A stretch of DNA of 64,000 nucleotides, taken from the NCBI GenBank assembly GCA_026260175.1, contig JAKCWW010000043.1, positions 82,994 to 146,993 of the forward strand, written 5' to 3'. Shown in pieces: positions 34,325 to 49,300 of this stretch. Under the pieces are notes generated by a model. It was not told the origin of the DNA. It ran no database searches and was given only the letters and a program-made list of their open reading frames with translations. The translations under genes and the position numbers were made by a program. Each line of letters starts with the position of its first letter. Positions within the stretch are counted from its first letter, which is position 1. Origin of the DNA: Reticulitermes lucifugus (Eukaryota; Arthropoda; Insecta; Blattodea; Rhinotermitidae).

Positions 34325-37300
34325 GTAAGCTAACTACTGTATAGCAAAATTAACTTGTGGTTTAGACTTCTTCCGTAATCACTGAAATTAAATCAGCAGC
34401 AAGGTCACAGTGATGTAACAGCAGCTAATCATAAAAATAAGTAGTCATTTTACTCCTGTATTCTGTAGCATTTACTAGTTTTTTTTACATTGCAGACATT
34501 TTGAGGAAAAGGAACAAAGTTTTTTGAGCTTGAGTGTTTGATAAAGATTATACTGAATTGACGTGGACCAAAATGAGTATCAAATTTTTTTCAAAATTAG
34601 TACAGTGGTTTTATCGATTTAATTTGAGGTAACGACAATTTTAAATTTTCAACCCTGAAGGGCAATGAATTGTTCACAAAAATTGGTCAAGGATCCTCTG
34701 TTCAGCGTTGGGTAACTGATGGACATTTGGTTGCCTTGAATACATAATGACAGGCCTGCCTGTTAGTAGATCTTTTATTTACTGTTTTCTTGGTAAGTTC
34801 ACTGAATTGTATTCTGGTGTCTTCTAATATGATTGTCTTCATTTTTCTCCTCATCATCATCAAATCCAATTTCTAATTTATAGTTAACAGTGTAAAATTT
34901 CTCATAATCTAATCCTCCTTGAATTAAGCATCAGCCCATTACAGGATATTTGTGTTCCTAATCTCCTTAGCAGTCACCTTCAAATGCTTACAGTGTTAAG
35001 ATTTCTGTTTGTATGATCTGACAGACATTTGGTAGGATACCTTAAGTGAGATTAAGTATAATGTTCTAGATGTTAATATTTGTACTTCATATTTGGGATG
35101 TCTTGGGGTCGATTAGGAGCCTGGGTACAGGTGTCATACTTGATGTTCTTTGTGGTTTTCCGCAGTCTGTCCAGGTAGTGATACACTGAACATTTCCTCC
35201 CTCATCTGTACTGATTTGTTATTTACAGTTTTCTTATTTCACTTGGTGATTTATAATATCAGCATTTGAGTTGGTGTTAGGAAACATTTACATTTACATT
35301 TACATGACATAGATCAGTTATGCAGCCCAACGGCTTAGGATATAAAACGTGTCATTATAATAACATATGATTGCGCAGCATTCATGTCATATTGGACACA
35401 CACAATATCACACATAACATAAAATGACATTAGAATACAAACATACGTACAAAATTAGTGTAATACAAAATAACACAATGCAATACAATATATGATAAAA
35501 TAATTTAAATATTATATACTCATAAAGCAATATTTCATATGGACACAAACGACAAATACGCTAAGATTTCATCATTAAAATAATATAAATTAATCAATAA
35601 AAACCCTTATTAAACTACCACATTTCTTATCATTCAATGGTCAGTAGTAACCTGAAATACAGCCTTATGGCTCACATAGTAAGCACCTTCACAAAATCGG
35701 GTATGTGTGAAAGTCTTAAAATATATAGTAGAAAACATAGAATAAGCATTATAGTCCACAATCCCTGTAAAGTATATGTATTATGTTTCATAACTCAGCT
35801 TCTGCCTTAAAATCACAACAATAATCAATAAATTTGTCTGCAGAAGAAAATGATTGATCAATTAAGAGGTTTCTCAGTGACTGTACAAATTGTTTCTTGT
35901 CTTTCACTGAATTAGCAATACATTTGGGTAAGCTATTAAATATCTTAATACTCAGTGAACACCTTTTTGATATAAGGCCAGATTAACTCGTGGTATACGA
36001 AGGTGTAATCTTCTCCTTGTATATATGCTGTGGATTGTATTATTAAAGGTAAAATATTCCAAATTATGAGCCAGAAAAGTCATTAAGGACAATATATATT
36101 GGGAAGGTACTGTCAGTATTTTTAATGTCTTGAAAATTGGTCTGCATGAACTACTGTATCTTAACTACATATTTATGCCAGAGAATGGGAAGTTATGCTA
36201 AACATGCAGTGAAGTATTGCACTGTTAGAAGTAGTTTGGCACAGTGGGTATTGTGTGTGACATTATTTGGAAGGCTGTAGACCTAGTTGTCCATAGTTCT
36301 TCACACTTTTCCTCTGTCCTATAATATGAATGACAGTATAGTACTTTAAAATGTGACTCATTTGCTTATTTCTGAAGCATTTCCATTATGCACATTATTC
36401 ATGATCATCATTGCATCTGGTTGTGTACTGTGTGGTCTGTACAGCTGATACAACAGTAGTGGCTGTGTGATTGTCTGATAGCTGGTATGTAAGTTCAAGG
36501 CTAAAGAATTAACTAGACCGAAGTCTAGAAGTAGGTTTTCTACACTCTGCCATTTCTGTTCCCTTTATGTTATTCACCAGAATGGCTGGTGTCAGTTATG
36601 GCCAGTCATTGATACAGATATGTACATAAATAGCAAATGAATGAGAGGATAAGTCAGTGAGTTGGTAACTCAGAGGTTTAAAAAAGTGAGTGGTAAAGAT
36701 AAAGGATAAATAAAAGAGAGGGATGGTAAAGAGTTGGTAATTGGTTGGTCAGAGAAGTAAGCTTTTGAGTCCAATACATACTCATATTTACTTTCTACAG
36801 AAGTATTTATCATTTGTATTTTACTTACATAAACCATTATAAATAATAAGTAAAAGTGTGATGTGCAGTTAAATTGGTAAGCATTAAAAAGTGAAAGTCA
36901 GTGGAAACTAACAAACATATGATGATCATCATCAGCATCATAAATTAGTAACAAATTAAAAATGGCAATTAAGAATTATATATGTGGAAACGAAGAGTAG
37001 AATGAATATGACAAATATGTAAACAGGGTAAAATAAGAATAAACGTTTGAAAAAGTGAATGGAGAAATAAATAAGTAAAGTAGAATTATGTAGTAGAAGA
37101 TTTAAAGAACGGATGTATGTATACACATGAATACATACATGCACGCACACATGCACTATCTGACAGACACACAATAAAAAATAAGAGTTAATAAACTGTA
37201 GAAACAGAAAATAAGCATAAAGTAAGTACATTAATTAATTAAGGGAAAGATGGGGGGCTGCCTCTGTGATTCATGTGAATGACAGGAGAGATGTACTATA

Positions 37301-40300
37301 TTCAAAGGTATGATTGTGATGATAAAAGACAGCATTATTAACTTCTCTGTGAGAACTGTCATGAGTTTGTGCATTGTCATTCATAGTCTTTCAGTGTAAT
37401 TAATGAGTGTCAGTAATCAGTAACTGGTGGTGCTGCAGGACTCAGATGACGAGATCTCACATCTGGAGTGGGAAACTGTTCGTGTGCGATTTGTGAAAGC
37501 AGGCACTTTGGAAAAACTGGTGGAGAGCCTTGCTACAGACGATGGTGAATTGGAGTCAACATATATCAATGTGTTCCTCACTACATATCGCACTTTCGCC
37601 ACTGCTAAGCAAGTCTTGACCCTGCTTCTTGACAGGTGAATGACACATCTTTTTTGATGCCTAAATTCTGATGTTTGCATGGTTGACAAGTAACGTCAGT
37701 GTGGAATAAAAATCACATATTTCAGGGACTTCTGTGTCTCCATTCAGGATTGCCATGTTGCATGCAACATTGGGCATGCTGTACTCCAAGATGGGTGACT
37801 ACTTATTTTCAGAATAACGTTTGTAATCTATTGTATGTATATTTCAATATGTATGATATATTCTGTCAACACAAGATATCTAACTACTTGTATATGGAAT
37901 ATACAGGAGATGTAGTATGATAGAGACAGGTGATAGGGAGCCGTATAGCTTGTTCAGCCACACAGAAAACTATGTCGGCAAATGTATAATGATAAGAAGG
38001 GACACAAATAAAATAGTTATCATAGTAATAATACAGTAGTATCACATTATGAAGAATTAGTAATATAATATATATCTTTCAGAATTGTATTGTATTGTTA
38101 CAATTGTTACAATCTGGTCACCTCCCCTCACATGCTTCTGGTTACCACCACAAAAGCAAGTGCTTGGAATTAGAGGGAAGGGTAGTGTTGACTTCAGTGA
38201 AAATTTTTGAGATGAATGATGGCTTCATCCTTAGGAGCCTGATGTCTAACTTAGCATTCAGCCAGTTCCTCTTTAGATCAGTCTGTAAACCACACCTTGA
38301 CAACTGATATGTGTATAGCATGAGTGGCTACCAGGACTTTGTGTGCCGTTGAAAGCTCATTTGTAATAATTTTGCCATACTTATACTGGTTTCAATGGTT
38401 AAGGTTGTCCAGTGCCCATTATGAGATAGTATATGTGTGATCCTGAGTGTTTATGCTGTTGAATCCATGTAGATACTAGGCAAATTTACATACAGAATTG
38501 ACTGACCCTTATTAATGTAGCATTTCTGTGTATGTCTTTTGTTGCCGCAGGTATGAACAGCTGGCCAACAACAAGCTGGACTTACCAGAGTCGGTCATGG
38601 AGCAGCATCGCAAGTAAGTAAATAACCATAGGATGAAGGTTAGCAACTCCTGGAAGCTATGCAAACTATTTCAGGGAAGGTTTTCTACAGAAACTTACAG
38701 CAACAGATGTGTGTGCTTAAAAACTTTGTTTTGAGTATACCCTGTGATCACTGAAACAGTAGCAATGTCATATGTTGGACGGGTGTAATTATAACTATTA
38801 TTAGCCTCAAAGTATCTTTTCATGGGGTTTGGACCAACCTAATTTTCAGTTATTGGTTTCTGTTCAAGTTTGAGAAAATGTATTTGCATTTATGCAGTTT
38901 TTTCTTTTTTGTTTGTCAAGCTGTTTGTCTGACTGACTGATCCTCATATTTACAAGAGTCCACCACTGGTCTCAAATCAGTGTTAGATGAATCCAGTCCT
39001 CACCTTTCTACCCTATTTCATTTAATATCCATTATAATATTATCCTTCTCTATATGCCTTTGTCTTTCATGTGGTATATTTCCTTCTGGTTTCTTGGCCA
39101 CAATTTTGTATCTGTCACTCTCATCTTTCCTGTGTGTGCACATGATGTTGTCAGTGTGAAAATTATTTAAATTTGTGAGGTAGATTTAGAACGTAACAAC
39201 TTAGAGCTGAAGAATTCTGAGAAGAGTAATGCTTTGTTGAAGGACATTGGTGTTGGCGCTGCATGTGTGGCTTGATTCCTATCCTGAAGACTTCCGTGCT
39301 CCCCCTACGCACCCCACACTCCACCAGCTGCTGTATTTCTGCCGCCAGCACTTGCCTGAGTCGGAGCTTGAAGTAAAGGTTCGACATCGGCTGGACAGAT
39401 TCAGTAAGGAAGACCAGATGTTGGGTGAGCAACAGGTGTCACAGACAGTTTAGATGGGTGACAGTTTGTGTGAGCAGTGAGTTTTATAGATAGTTTAGAT
39501 AGATAGGTGACTGGATGAGCAACAAGTTTTGTAGATGGTTTGGATGGGTGACAGGTTGGGTGAGCAACAAGTTTTATAGGCAGTTTACATTCATCCAAAC
39601 ATATTATCCCAACTGCTTTCTAAATGGTAAATTACCAGCAGTTACTTTGCCTCTATTTTGCACATTGAAAGGCTTGATCTTGGACTGTGTGCAAAGTGTG
39701 TATTCATGCTCTCTGGATATGTATTTGAAAACAAAATGCCAAGTAATATTTTTGTCACCAAAGGAGGTGATATAAGGGGGAGTTTAGGAAATTGTGTAAG
39801 AAATATGATGATTTATGCTCTACTCATAGTATTGTTATATAGTGCTAAGTTAAATTATGTAGGTTTGTTGTCACTGGATACATACGGGAGATACATGAAA
39901 CAGATACACTTCATATGAACCTGCTAACATGTGATTACTTGGAGGACTGAAATTTGTGATGAACTTTTGTGTTAACCATATCGAACCTTATGATTGTAAC
40001 AGTAAATTATTGTTTTCTGGTTCATTACAAATGAGCTGTAGCCTTTATTGATATTATGTTGCAGATTCTTCTATGATGTATCAAAATTCAAGTCTGCCAA
40101 GCTTTAACCATCCAGCACTGGTTAATGGACACTCTCCCACAACTATGCCACCTCCATACCTGTTTCCCAATGTGCCAGAATGTCATTTTGCAGAGCAGCT
40201 TACCAGGATGGACATGGTGGGTATGAACAAATGCACTGAAACATAAGTTCCATAACGGTGAATGCGCGTATTATATTCCACTTCTTCATAAAACTTCCCT

Positions 40301-43300
40301 ACAAAATAACACTCTCTACTACATGACTGTATATCTGATCTTACATGAAATTCTACTGCAGCAAATCCACTGATGTGACAGTCATCATTAGTTTGTAAAG
40401 AAGGCACATGTAGTCTGATAGGTCAATATCAACATTCTGGAGAAGCGTGCAGTCTCCATCTTCTGCCCTGAAGATGGAGACTGATTTTCTTTCAAAATGT
40501 TTTACTCACCTGCCAGACCACACGGTCTCGTAACCTAGAAGACCACAATGTGAATTTTGACCACCATGAAGACCTGAAATCTCCATACAGTTGCATAGCC
40601 ATAATGTTAAGATATGCTTACAGGTACACCATGACACAGTATAAAGTAGTGCAAAATATAAAGCAGCTACACATGCTTATCTCGGGGAATCATTTTAGCA
40701 ACCCTAAATGCTTACCTCACTAAATCATTTTTACAGTGTAAAATCACACTTCTCCAACATGCTCAAGGTTACAGCCATTGCACTGATGGTGCACTTAATG
40801 ATTTTCATTAGCATCTTGAGAAATCCTTCAAATTGTGCCGTATGTTATACTATGCACACTACTTGTGATATTTTCCCATAGGTTATGTAGATATCTCAGT
40901 TTAAAACTATGGAATATGCTATCTTCATAAGTCTGCACTGGGTAGGCATGTGAAAATGTGTGATTTGGAGACTGTGAAAGATACAGAGGAATATTATTCC
41001 TCTGGAAATTAAATACAAAATGCCTAACTTTGTTCTAGTTTATTCTGGTTTTCTGGCAAAAAGTTTTATGAACTTAGTGTTCCCCCATATTTTCCCAAGT
41101 GTTCATACATTTACTTCCCAGATAATGAGAGTAATCAACTTTCTCCATCAGACAGTCCTCACATGCAGTGTTGTTATTAACATGTGCATGCTTGTATCCA
41201 CACATGGTTGGATAGGACTGTTTTGTTCAAGTTATCATATCTGACCATGGTCAAATAAGAGCCATGTGCAAGAAAAACAACGAGCATTGTCAACGCAGTT
41301 GGACCATATAGTTTCCACTTTAGTCACTAGATGGGGCTTGTAGCACTTTTTCAAAATCTTTTTCTTCACATATGAACAATCCTTTCTTTGTTTTTTTAGA
41401 GCGTTTTTTTTTCTTATAAGTATTTTAAAAATGGCTGGGCTGACAGCTGCAGCAAGCAGAAAGTTTACTTGGGAGTGGAATTAACTAGTGTACTCTATTC
41501 ATTTTTATAGCTACACTTCTCTTCGTGCCATTAAATATTTTTCTGTATGCAGGAGTTATTCAAGAAACTGGTGCCACACCAGTGCCTTGGTGCCATATGG
41601 TCTCGGCGTGACAAGAACCGGAGCCATGAGGCAGCAACTGTGCTGGCCACAGTGAACCAATTTAATGCTGTCTCACTGCGTGTGATCAGCACTGTACTCA
41701 TGGATCCAGATATTCGGCCCAGTGAGCGAGCCCAAGTCATCACCACATGGATTGACATAGCACAGGTACACCATGTATGACTGTGATAATTATTTACAGT
41801 CTTATTACTACTACTACTGTCATTACCAGTTTTAGCTAGATCTTGTACAATATTGTTAACTGATAGAATTATACACTTGGTTTCACATTAATTTTTAGGG
41901 CTGAATATACTAGAACTTTGTTTACAAGATTATTATATTTTATTATTTTTAGCAGAAATATCAGTTAGGCAAAGCCAAATGTACTAATAGACCTCTGAAA
42001 CAACACAGAGATTGGCTATATTGCATATAGATGTGTAGTATAGCTTTCAAGGGAATGAACAATGATTTTGACTCATCAGTTTTTTTGTAACTAATTTAGA
42101 TATGAAAAATTGTTTGTGGCTGCAGTAGTTGTAAGTTTGGCCATGCCAAGGCTCAGGTGGTTTAGTCACTGGCTTCTCACCATGGAGGCCTGGTTTTGAT
42201 CCCAGAGTCATCCATGTGGGTTATGGGGTGGAAAGAGTAGTGTTGGGACAGGCTTTCCTCTGAGTACTGAAGTTTTCCCTTATCAGTATCATTCCTCCAA
42301 TGCTCTATACTGATGTCTCATCATCTGCCTCCAACAGTATGTAATCCTAGTCACTGACATCATCGCTGAATAAAATCCAGGCTCTAACTTTATGCTAAAA
42401 ATCTGGGACTGATTCTGGTTTCCAGGAGTTACGGGTGTTGAAGAATTTCTCATCTCTCAAAGCAATCATCTCAGGTCTGCAGTCGAACTCAGTGTACAGG
42501 TTACAGCGGACATGGCAGGCTGTGGCACGAGAGAAGGTGAGATTATGTTTGCAGACTAGGAAGAAATGATTTTCAGCCATACTGAAAGCATGATTAACTT
42601 TCAGGAGCACCTTTCAACTTGAGAACCAGTGGGTTTCTGGACTTTGTTCATTGTCTGGAAATCTAAAATAACTAGATAACACGACGTTTCGGAAACTGGA
42701 TCTGCTTTCATCCTCAGTTTCCGAAATGTTGTGTTATCTAGTTATTTTAGATTTCTGGACGATGGACAAAGTCCAGAAACCCATTAGTTCTCAATGTTAC
42801 ATACCATCGTCAGAACCTTTTAGAATTCACCTTTAAACTTGTGTAGCATTTTTAATTGCCTTATTCACATGCTGTGCTTTCAGAATTAGTCATCAAAAGC
42901 TTGGGCGATTGATTTATACAGAATTTATGAAAGTGTTATATTGCAGAAAAGTGTCTCTCTAATTGACCTCTCCATAAGAATAACCCATTTATCTAATCAG
43001 ATGGAGAGGCCCTATCTAGGACATGAGGGATATAATAGATGCATACAGAGCAGCATTTTTTTGGAAAGCTTAAACAGGAGACCACTTGGAAGACTTTTTG
43101 TTGAGCAACACTCAGCTGCTGATAAAAGACCCTATATCACAATGTTCATTGTGAGGTGTTTATCTGATGACAGGCATCTGATCATATGAATGGAATTCAT
43201 ACCTGAAGACATTTATTTAGTAAACATTGCCTTGTGGATTAAGGGCTTGTGGTAAGGTGTTTATTTTCCTTTACATTGAAAAGTTTTTTTCATTGAGTGA

Positions 43301-46300
43301 CTATGTACATGTAACAAATAAAAATAACACTGAAGTGCAAGTAAGGGTAGTGTAAATTAGGAAATATTTGTTTTTATTAACTTAGAATCTTGTTTATTTT
43401 TCAAAACATCAAAGATTATGACACTGTAGACATAACAGTTTACTAATCACACAATTTAAGGCAAGTCTTGTGTTACTAGGTGGAACTGTTTGAGGAATTA
43501 GCACGAATATTCAGTGAAGACAACAATCAGTGGGCACAGCGGGAATTGCTGATGCGTGAAGGCACAGCCAAGTTTGCAGACACAGTTGGAGAAAATGATC
43601 GCCAGCTGCAGAAAGTGTTCCAGCGACAACTGAACAATACTGGGGTGAGCCAGTGTACCAACTACATCTTTATAATTTTTGCACCATTGGAAACCTGATG
43701 ATTAAGTTCTGTGTGGGTATGCTGTGATGGTTGGATGTTGAAATAGCTTTTTGCATTCAGTTTATGTGGTGTGCTAGTAAAGACCAAGCATATAGGATAT
43801 AAGGAAATGGAAAAGTGGGAAGAATTTTATACTGTGGATTACATCTTCGTGCGCACGTTCATGCTCGTGCAAGTGTACGTGTGTGCATTCATGTGCTCAT
43901 GTGCAAGCATGTTAATTATTGTTATTCATTAAATTAATAATTATTTTCTTACATAATGTTAATCTTTATCAGTACACTTTTAAGTAAAACAGAAGAGACT
44001 GGAGATGTAGTTGTTTGATGTTTTTATGTATTGCAGAACATCAGTCATGGTACAATTCCTTACTTGGGGACATTCCTCACAGACCTGACAATGTTTGATA
44101 CGGCCATCCCTGACATGGTGGCTGATGGTCTTATAAACTTTGATAAGAGAAGAAAAGAGTTTGAAGTTCTAGCACAGGTAAGCTGCTCTGTTAGAGTGAG
44201 GGTGTTCTCCTCTCAAGGTGTGGAATGATATAAAAATGAATGTACTGCTTTATTACAAAATGTCATTAGAAGAGAGAGAGAGATTTCATTATGAGCTTCT
44301 GTGGCAAAATATTCTGTAAAACATGCAAGGGATAATGAAGGATGAAGATCCAAGGATATCTCGTAGGAAGTATTTTTTATTCAACAGTCATGGAAAGGTG
44401 TCATCAGTTGGAGTACACATGTTCTCAAAATACATTATATGTCATTTTAGATACCTTATTGGTCTTGGATGTTCATTTACTGAGGATACAAATAACGTAA
44501 CAGAAGTGTAAATTTTATTTACCCTTTGTCATCAAGTGCCAATCTTGCTAATTTAATCTTTGTGTGTAGGATACATCTCCAAAATAATTGAATTCTTTTA
44601 CATCAACAGCCCTCTTTACCTTGCTGCCTCCATTTTATTGCTGTTCATACAATTTAATTTCAAAGTCTTAATTCCTGTTGTATGTTTATGCTTTAAACTC
44701 CAATTATGTTTTCAATAAACATTCTTGAGGCATAAGAATCTGTTAGTGTTTAAGTAAGTAACAGTGTGTTTTCTTCAGCAACAGAGTGATAAAGAAATCA
44801 ACTCCAGTAGCGAGTTTTGTAGCACTGCAGATTCACATGTAGTCAACTCTCGGTTATGAATGATAATGGAGAGCAGAAGTAGCACAGTTAATTAAAGATA
44901 ATGCATTGTTTCAAAATCTGCAAATACCTACTACTACATGCTGCATTCAGTTTTGAATGTCACTTAATTAATACTTTGAAATAATGCTTTAGAACTAAAT
45001 TTTTCAGTTTCTCTTTCCCAGTGTGGGAACATCACTGCACTTTTCTTAATTACACAAATGTATACAGACAAGATGGAAGAAACTGATGCACTTAAAAGTA
45101 ATTCTATTTGACATGCTTTGTTTGTTTATTATGACTGTTTTCAGTGTGCATAAACCAGCTTATTGGAAAGAAGTGTATTGTTTTCTTCTTTTCAACATCA
45201 TGGACATTGTGCAATGGAATGAAGCTGTGAAGAATATTCTGGATTGTTACATAGATAGATTTATGTAGATACTGGGCCAATTGGATTAGGACTTGAGCGT
45301 CGTAGGCCTGTGTCATTGCAATAATAAGGCGGAAAAATTTGGTTAATTGCCCATGACGCTCCCAGTATTGAGCTGCGTAAGACTGTGTAAATCTTGGGAC
45401 TGTGGGGCCACTAGATGAGCCCTCTCTCCATTGTCCAATTTAATGATTGTTGTGTAATCTGGTTGGCATGTGATGGTCTTCCCTGAGCCATGTAAACTTA
45501 TCATAGAACTGGCATTCCAAAATGTTCTGCTTTCAGATTAAACTTCTGCAGGGAGCAGCAAATGCATACAACCTGCCTGATGATCCAGCTTTTGACCGCT
45601 GGTTTGACTCCATTCTTGTGCTGGATGACCGTGAAGCATATGAACTGTCATGTCAGATTGAGGCACCTGCACCAAGTCAGGGGGGAGGCAGTGGTGGTAC
45701 AACTAGGGAGCTGAGACACAAGAAGCGTGCAGGGTTAGTTTTACTTGCACGTTAAATAATGGATGTAGGGTAGGTGTTGGTATGTTGATGCAGTAGTCCC
45801 AGGCAGCTGATGGGAGTGCTTTGGGTATGGTTAATGTATTGTTTCCATTAACTGTGTACAGATTGTCAATAGAGGATTTAGATAGGTGTTTGGGAAATGA
45901 GAAGTGTGTAAAAAGTTTGGTCAGAAAACAAGGGTAGTGACTAGTTAGGTTGGAGAGTGGTATTGAAGTGGGTGTGTGGTACAGCACAGGTTCCAGTTGT
46001 GGGCTTTTGTGAACATGGTGAAGGACCTGAGAATTTTTTGCCCAGTTGCAGTACTAATGTTTTTAAAGCAATTAGTGTTATTTGTTAATTATAACTTGTA
46101 TGCCAAGGTTTTCATTAATGTTGGGCAGACTTCCAAACTACAAAGCAGGCATTCAAACCACTACACTGTGAGGTCTGAGCATGCAAACTTAATCAGTTAG
46201 ATTTAACATAAAATCGAGAGAAGGGTGTTATTGATGAATGTACCAATAGAGAATTAATTGAATAAATTAATGGGACAGGACAGTTTTCAGTAAAGTGGCT

Positions 46301-49300
46301 GGCTGGATGACCATTGTTTGATTCCTGTCAGATACAGAATGTATTATTGTGTCAGGTCTGGCTCATGGGCCCACCAAATTTTTATCTGCTGGTTGCTGGA
46401 AATTACAGTATTTTATGAAACTGACCACCTCACAAATTAAGATTGTGTGGAACTGAACCTATTCTCCCCCATACATTTTATAGTGTTGTGATAAGCACAG
46501 GAATGAGTGAATAAATTACTCAGGCAGTGAAGTCAGTGAACAGAGATATTTAGAGGTGAACGTCTTGCATTACAGATTGGGTCACCGTAAGAATGACTCG
46601 ATTGCAAGTACATCAAGCAGCTCAAGCAGCCAGTTTTATTGTGATCTGGACAGCCTCCCCTCCTCACCACACAACTCACTGGACCGAAAGGTGGGGTTTG
46701 TTATGATGGAGGAGCCAAACATTGTTTGATCAGTTATTGTATGTAGTGTGGTTTCTGAATAACTTTGTTGCTGCTTATCTTGGGGAAATGTGGAAATGTT
46801 ACTTATATGTTCAATTTTTGGCCTTCTTTTTTACTTATTTTATGAGAAATGTGGGCGTCTGGTATCATTGTTTGGATGTGTGCATATGTGCATTCATTCA
46901 TCCTGAATATCATTTAAATCACAGCAGACAATTTCATGGGGCTTGGCTTAACATCATACAGTATGCTAATTCCTTACCACTGAAAATACAAACATGTAGG
47001 CTGTGAAACTATTCAGTTTAGGACCCTGAAATTCTCTTATCATGACAGATATTGAATTTATGTGGCACTTTTTTAGTGTCTTGTCTCTGTGTGGTAAAAT
47101 TACAACATGGAAACTGTGCAAGGTGGAGATGAATGAAAGTGGCACTAATGTATGTCACACATAACTATCTGTATAATTAGTGGTGTTGAATCTTCCATAT
47201 ATTTTTTTTAGAATCAATTAAGTGTCTACTATTTAGTTAGCTGAGTTTTCTTCATGACGTAAGGGGGAGTTGCCCATCGATTGTTAGTAATGAATGTAGT
47301 TATTTGTATTATATGTTTGGTCACCTCTGTCCTGCAGACCACTCCTTCACAGATGTCATCTTCATCAAGCAGTTCATCACTTCCATCTCTGGATGTGTCA
47401 ATGAGCAGCAGCAACACAAATACATCTGCAGCAAACAGCACTGCCAGCAGGACACTGGCTGTGCCAGGACAGTCGCCAGTGTCAAAGCCTCAACATGATT
47501 TCTATATTATTCGTGTCACATTTGAGACAAGCTCTGTTGAGACAGATGGTGAGTAGTTACCAACAGTGATAACCAATGGCCTGTGTAAGAGAAGAAAGAA
47601 CATAAGAACAGTGGAGAGAAGCAGACCTTTAGTTTGGGTAATGATATGGGAAGGAGGTATAATGAAAACATAATTACATGTCACTTTTGGGAATATTATT
47701 AATGGTTGCAAGATTCACTAATGTATTGTCATGGACTGTCATTATTGTTGTATCACTGGACTAATGGCATATCACACTGCCTCTGTTTATCTGTGCTCAC
47801 TTGTACTTTGTACAGTGAAAAGAACTCTGAAAACATTTTTGAAGGAATTTAACAAGTTGAACTTATTAAGCGGGAAAACTTCTTGAAAGCACAGGCTGTC
47901 AAGATGAGTTATATTTCATTATGTTGCATAAGGGCTTTAAATATCATTTGAAATTATGTTCATTATTCTGTTTTATTGCACAAAGTCATGATAATTATGA
48001 CTTATGTCAGTGGGTGTACACGCTGTGATCAAGCAAAACATGATGCACAAAATTACAACACACTTTTTTCAACCATTGCAGCCTGCCAAGTTTAGTGTTT
48101 ATCAGATGGGGTGCGCCCTTATTTAAGTGATTGTTTTAATGTCCAGGAGAGACTTTATTGGAAAACACATTTGTGCTCTGTGTGTGGGGCTCTGGAGTCA
48201 GGCATGAAAATCTGTATGCAAGTCCGTGCATGTGAATTGGTGTAGGTCAGATGGGTTTATCATGCTTACCTGTCTTGGTGTAATGCCTTAAAACCCTTCT
48301 CATACACCACTGCCTGCTGTGTCCCCTGTATTTGTTTTAACAAAATGTTTCTCTCTGGTATTTCTGTACAAATTCATTGTTATAGCCAGTCCCCAACACT
48401 GTGCTGTTTTCTAGTCATGGTCTTCTGGGATATTACACCATGCAGGATGTGATCTGTTGGCCACTGCTGTGCACAATGTGCATTTCTGGGCTTTGACATG
48501 GGAACATGATAACAATAAGAGATTCTACTTACACTAACAGCTTTCCTGTCCAGGTTGAGGGCCTTGACAAAGTCATGTTGAGGAGTTTTGCTACAAATGA
48601 CAATATGACCTGGTGGGGATGGGGTGGAGAACTTTGGTTGGATGGATGTCTGGGGTTTGAACCCAGAGTGGCTTGTTTATGTAGGCCAAAGGCCTTTGAG
48701 ACCGGGGGGGATCATGTTGGCTGAAGGCCACCGTGACGGGTGAGGGAGTGCAGGCCATACCCTGGTCTTTAATTGTACCTGGCATCACCTTACAGAGGAG
48801 GCTAGGGCTTGAAATTAAGCTGTCATGCCATAGCATTAATAGTGATAGTAGTAGTCATAGTAATCACAGTCCAGCTGAGGAAAGTCAGTGCTTGGAAGAC
48901 GAAGTGGGTCAATAGTAGGTGATGGCTTGCAAGTATTTTGGGTAATCAGAGCTATGGAAAGAGAAGAGGTTGTAGATTGTGTATTGAGCCTATGGGAATT
49001 GAGAGTTTGAAATGAGATAGCCAGGGTAACAAAAGGACTGTTTTTGATCCAGATTGGTTTCAAGTGTATATTCAGTTGCATTTGGTCTATCGTAGGAAAC
49101 TTTAATTCTTTATGGGCCTTGAAGTAATGTTGTTATTTTGAAGGTATTGTGCTTTACAAGAGCATCATGCTGAGCAACAATGAACGAACTCCGCAAGTTA
49201 TTCGCAATGCCATGTTGAAGCTTGGTCTAGAGGGAAATCCAGACAGCTACACGCTAGCTCAGGTGTTGCCTGATAAAGGTAGGTTTGGAGAAATGGCTCT

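Noticed and set aside
43855-43915. Functional Z-DNA or regulatory element
   Set aside because: An alternating GTGCAT-type tract in an intron; simple-sequence character is enough to explain it.
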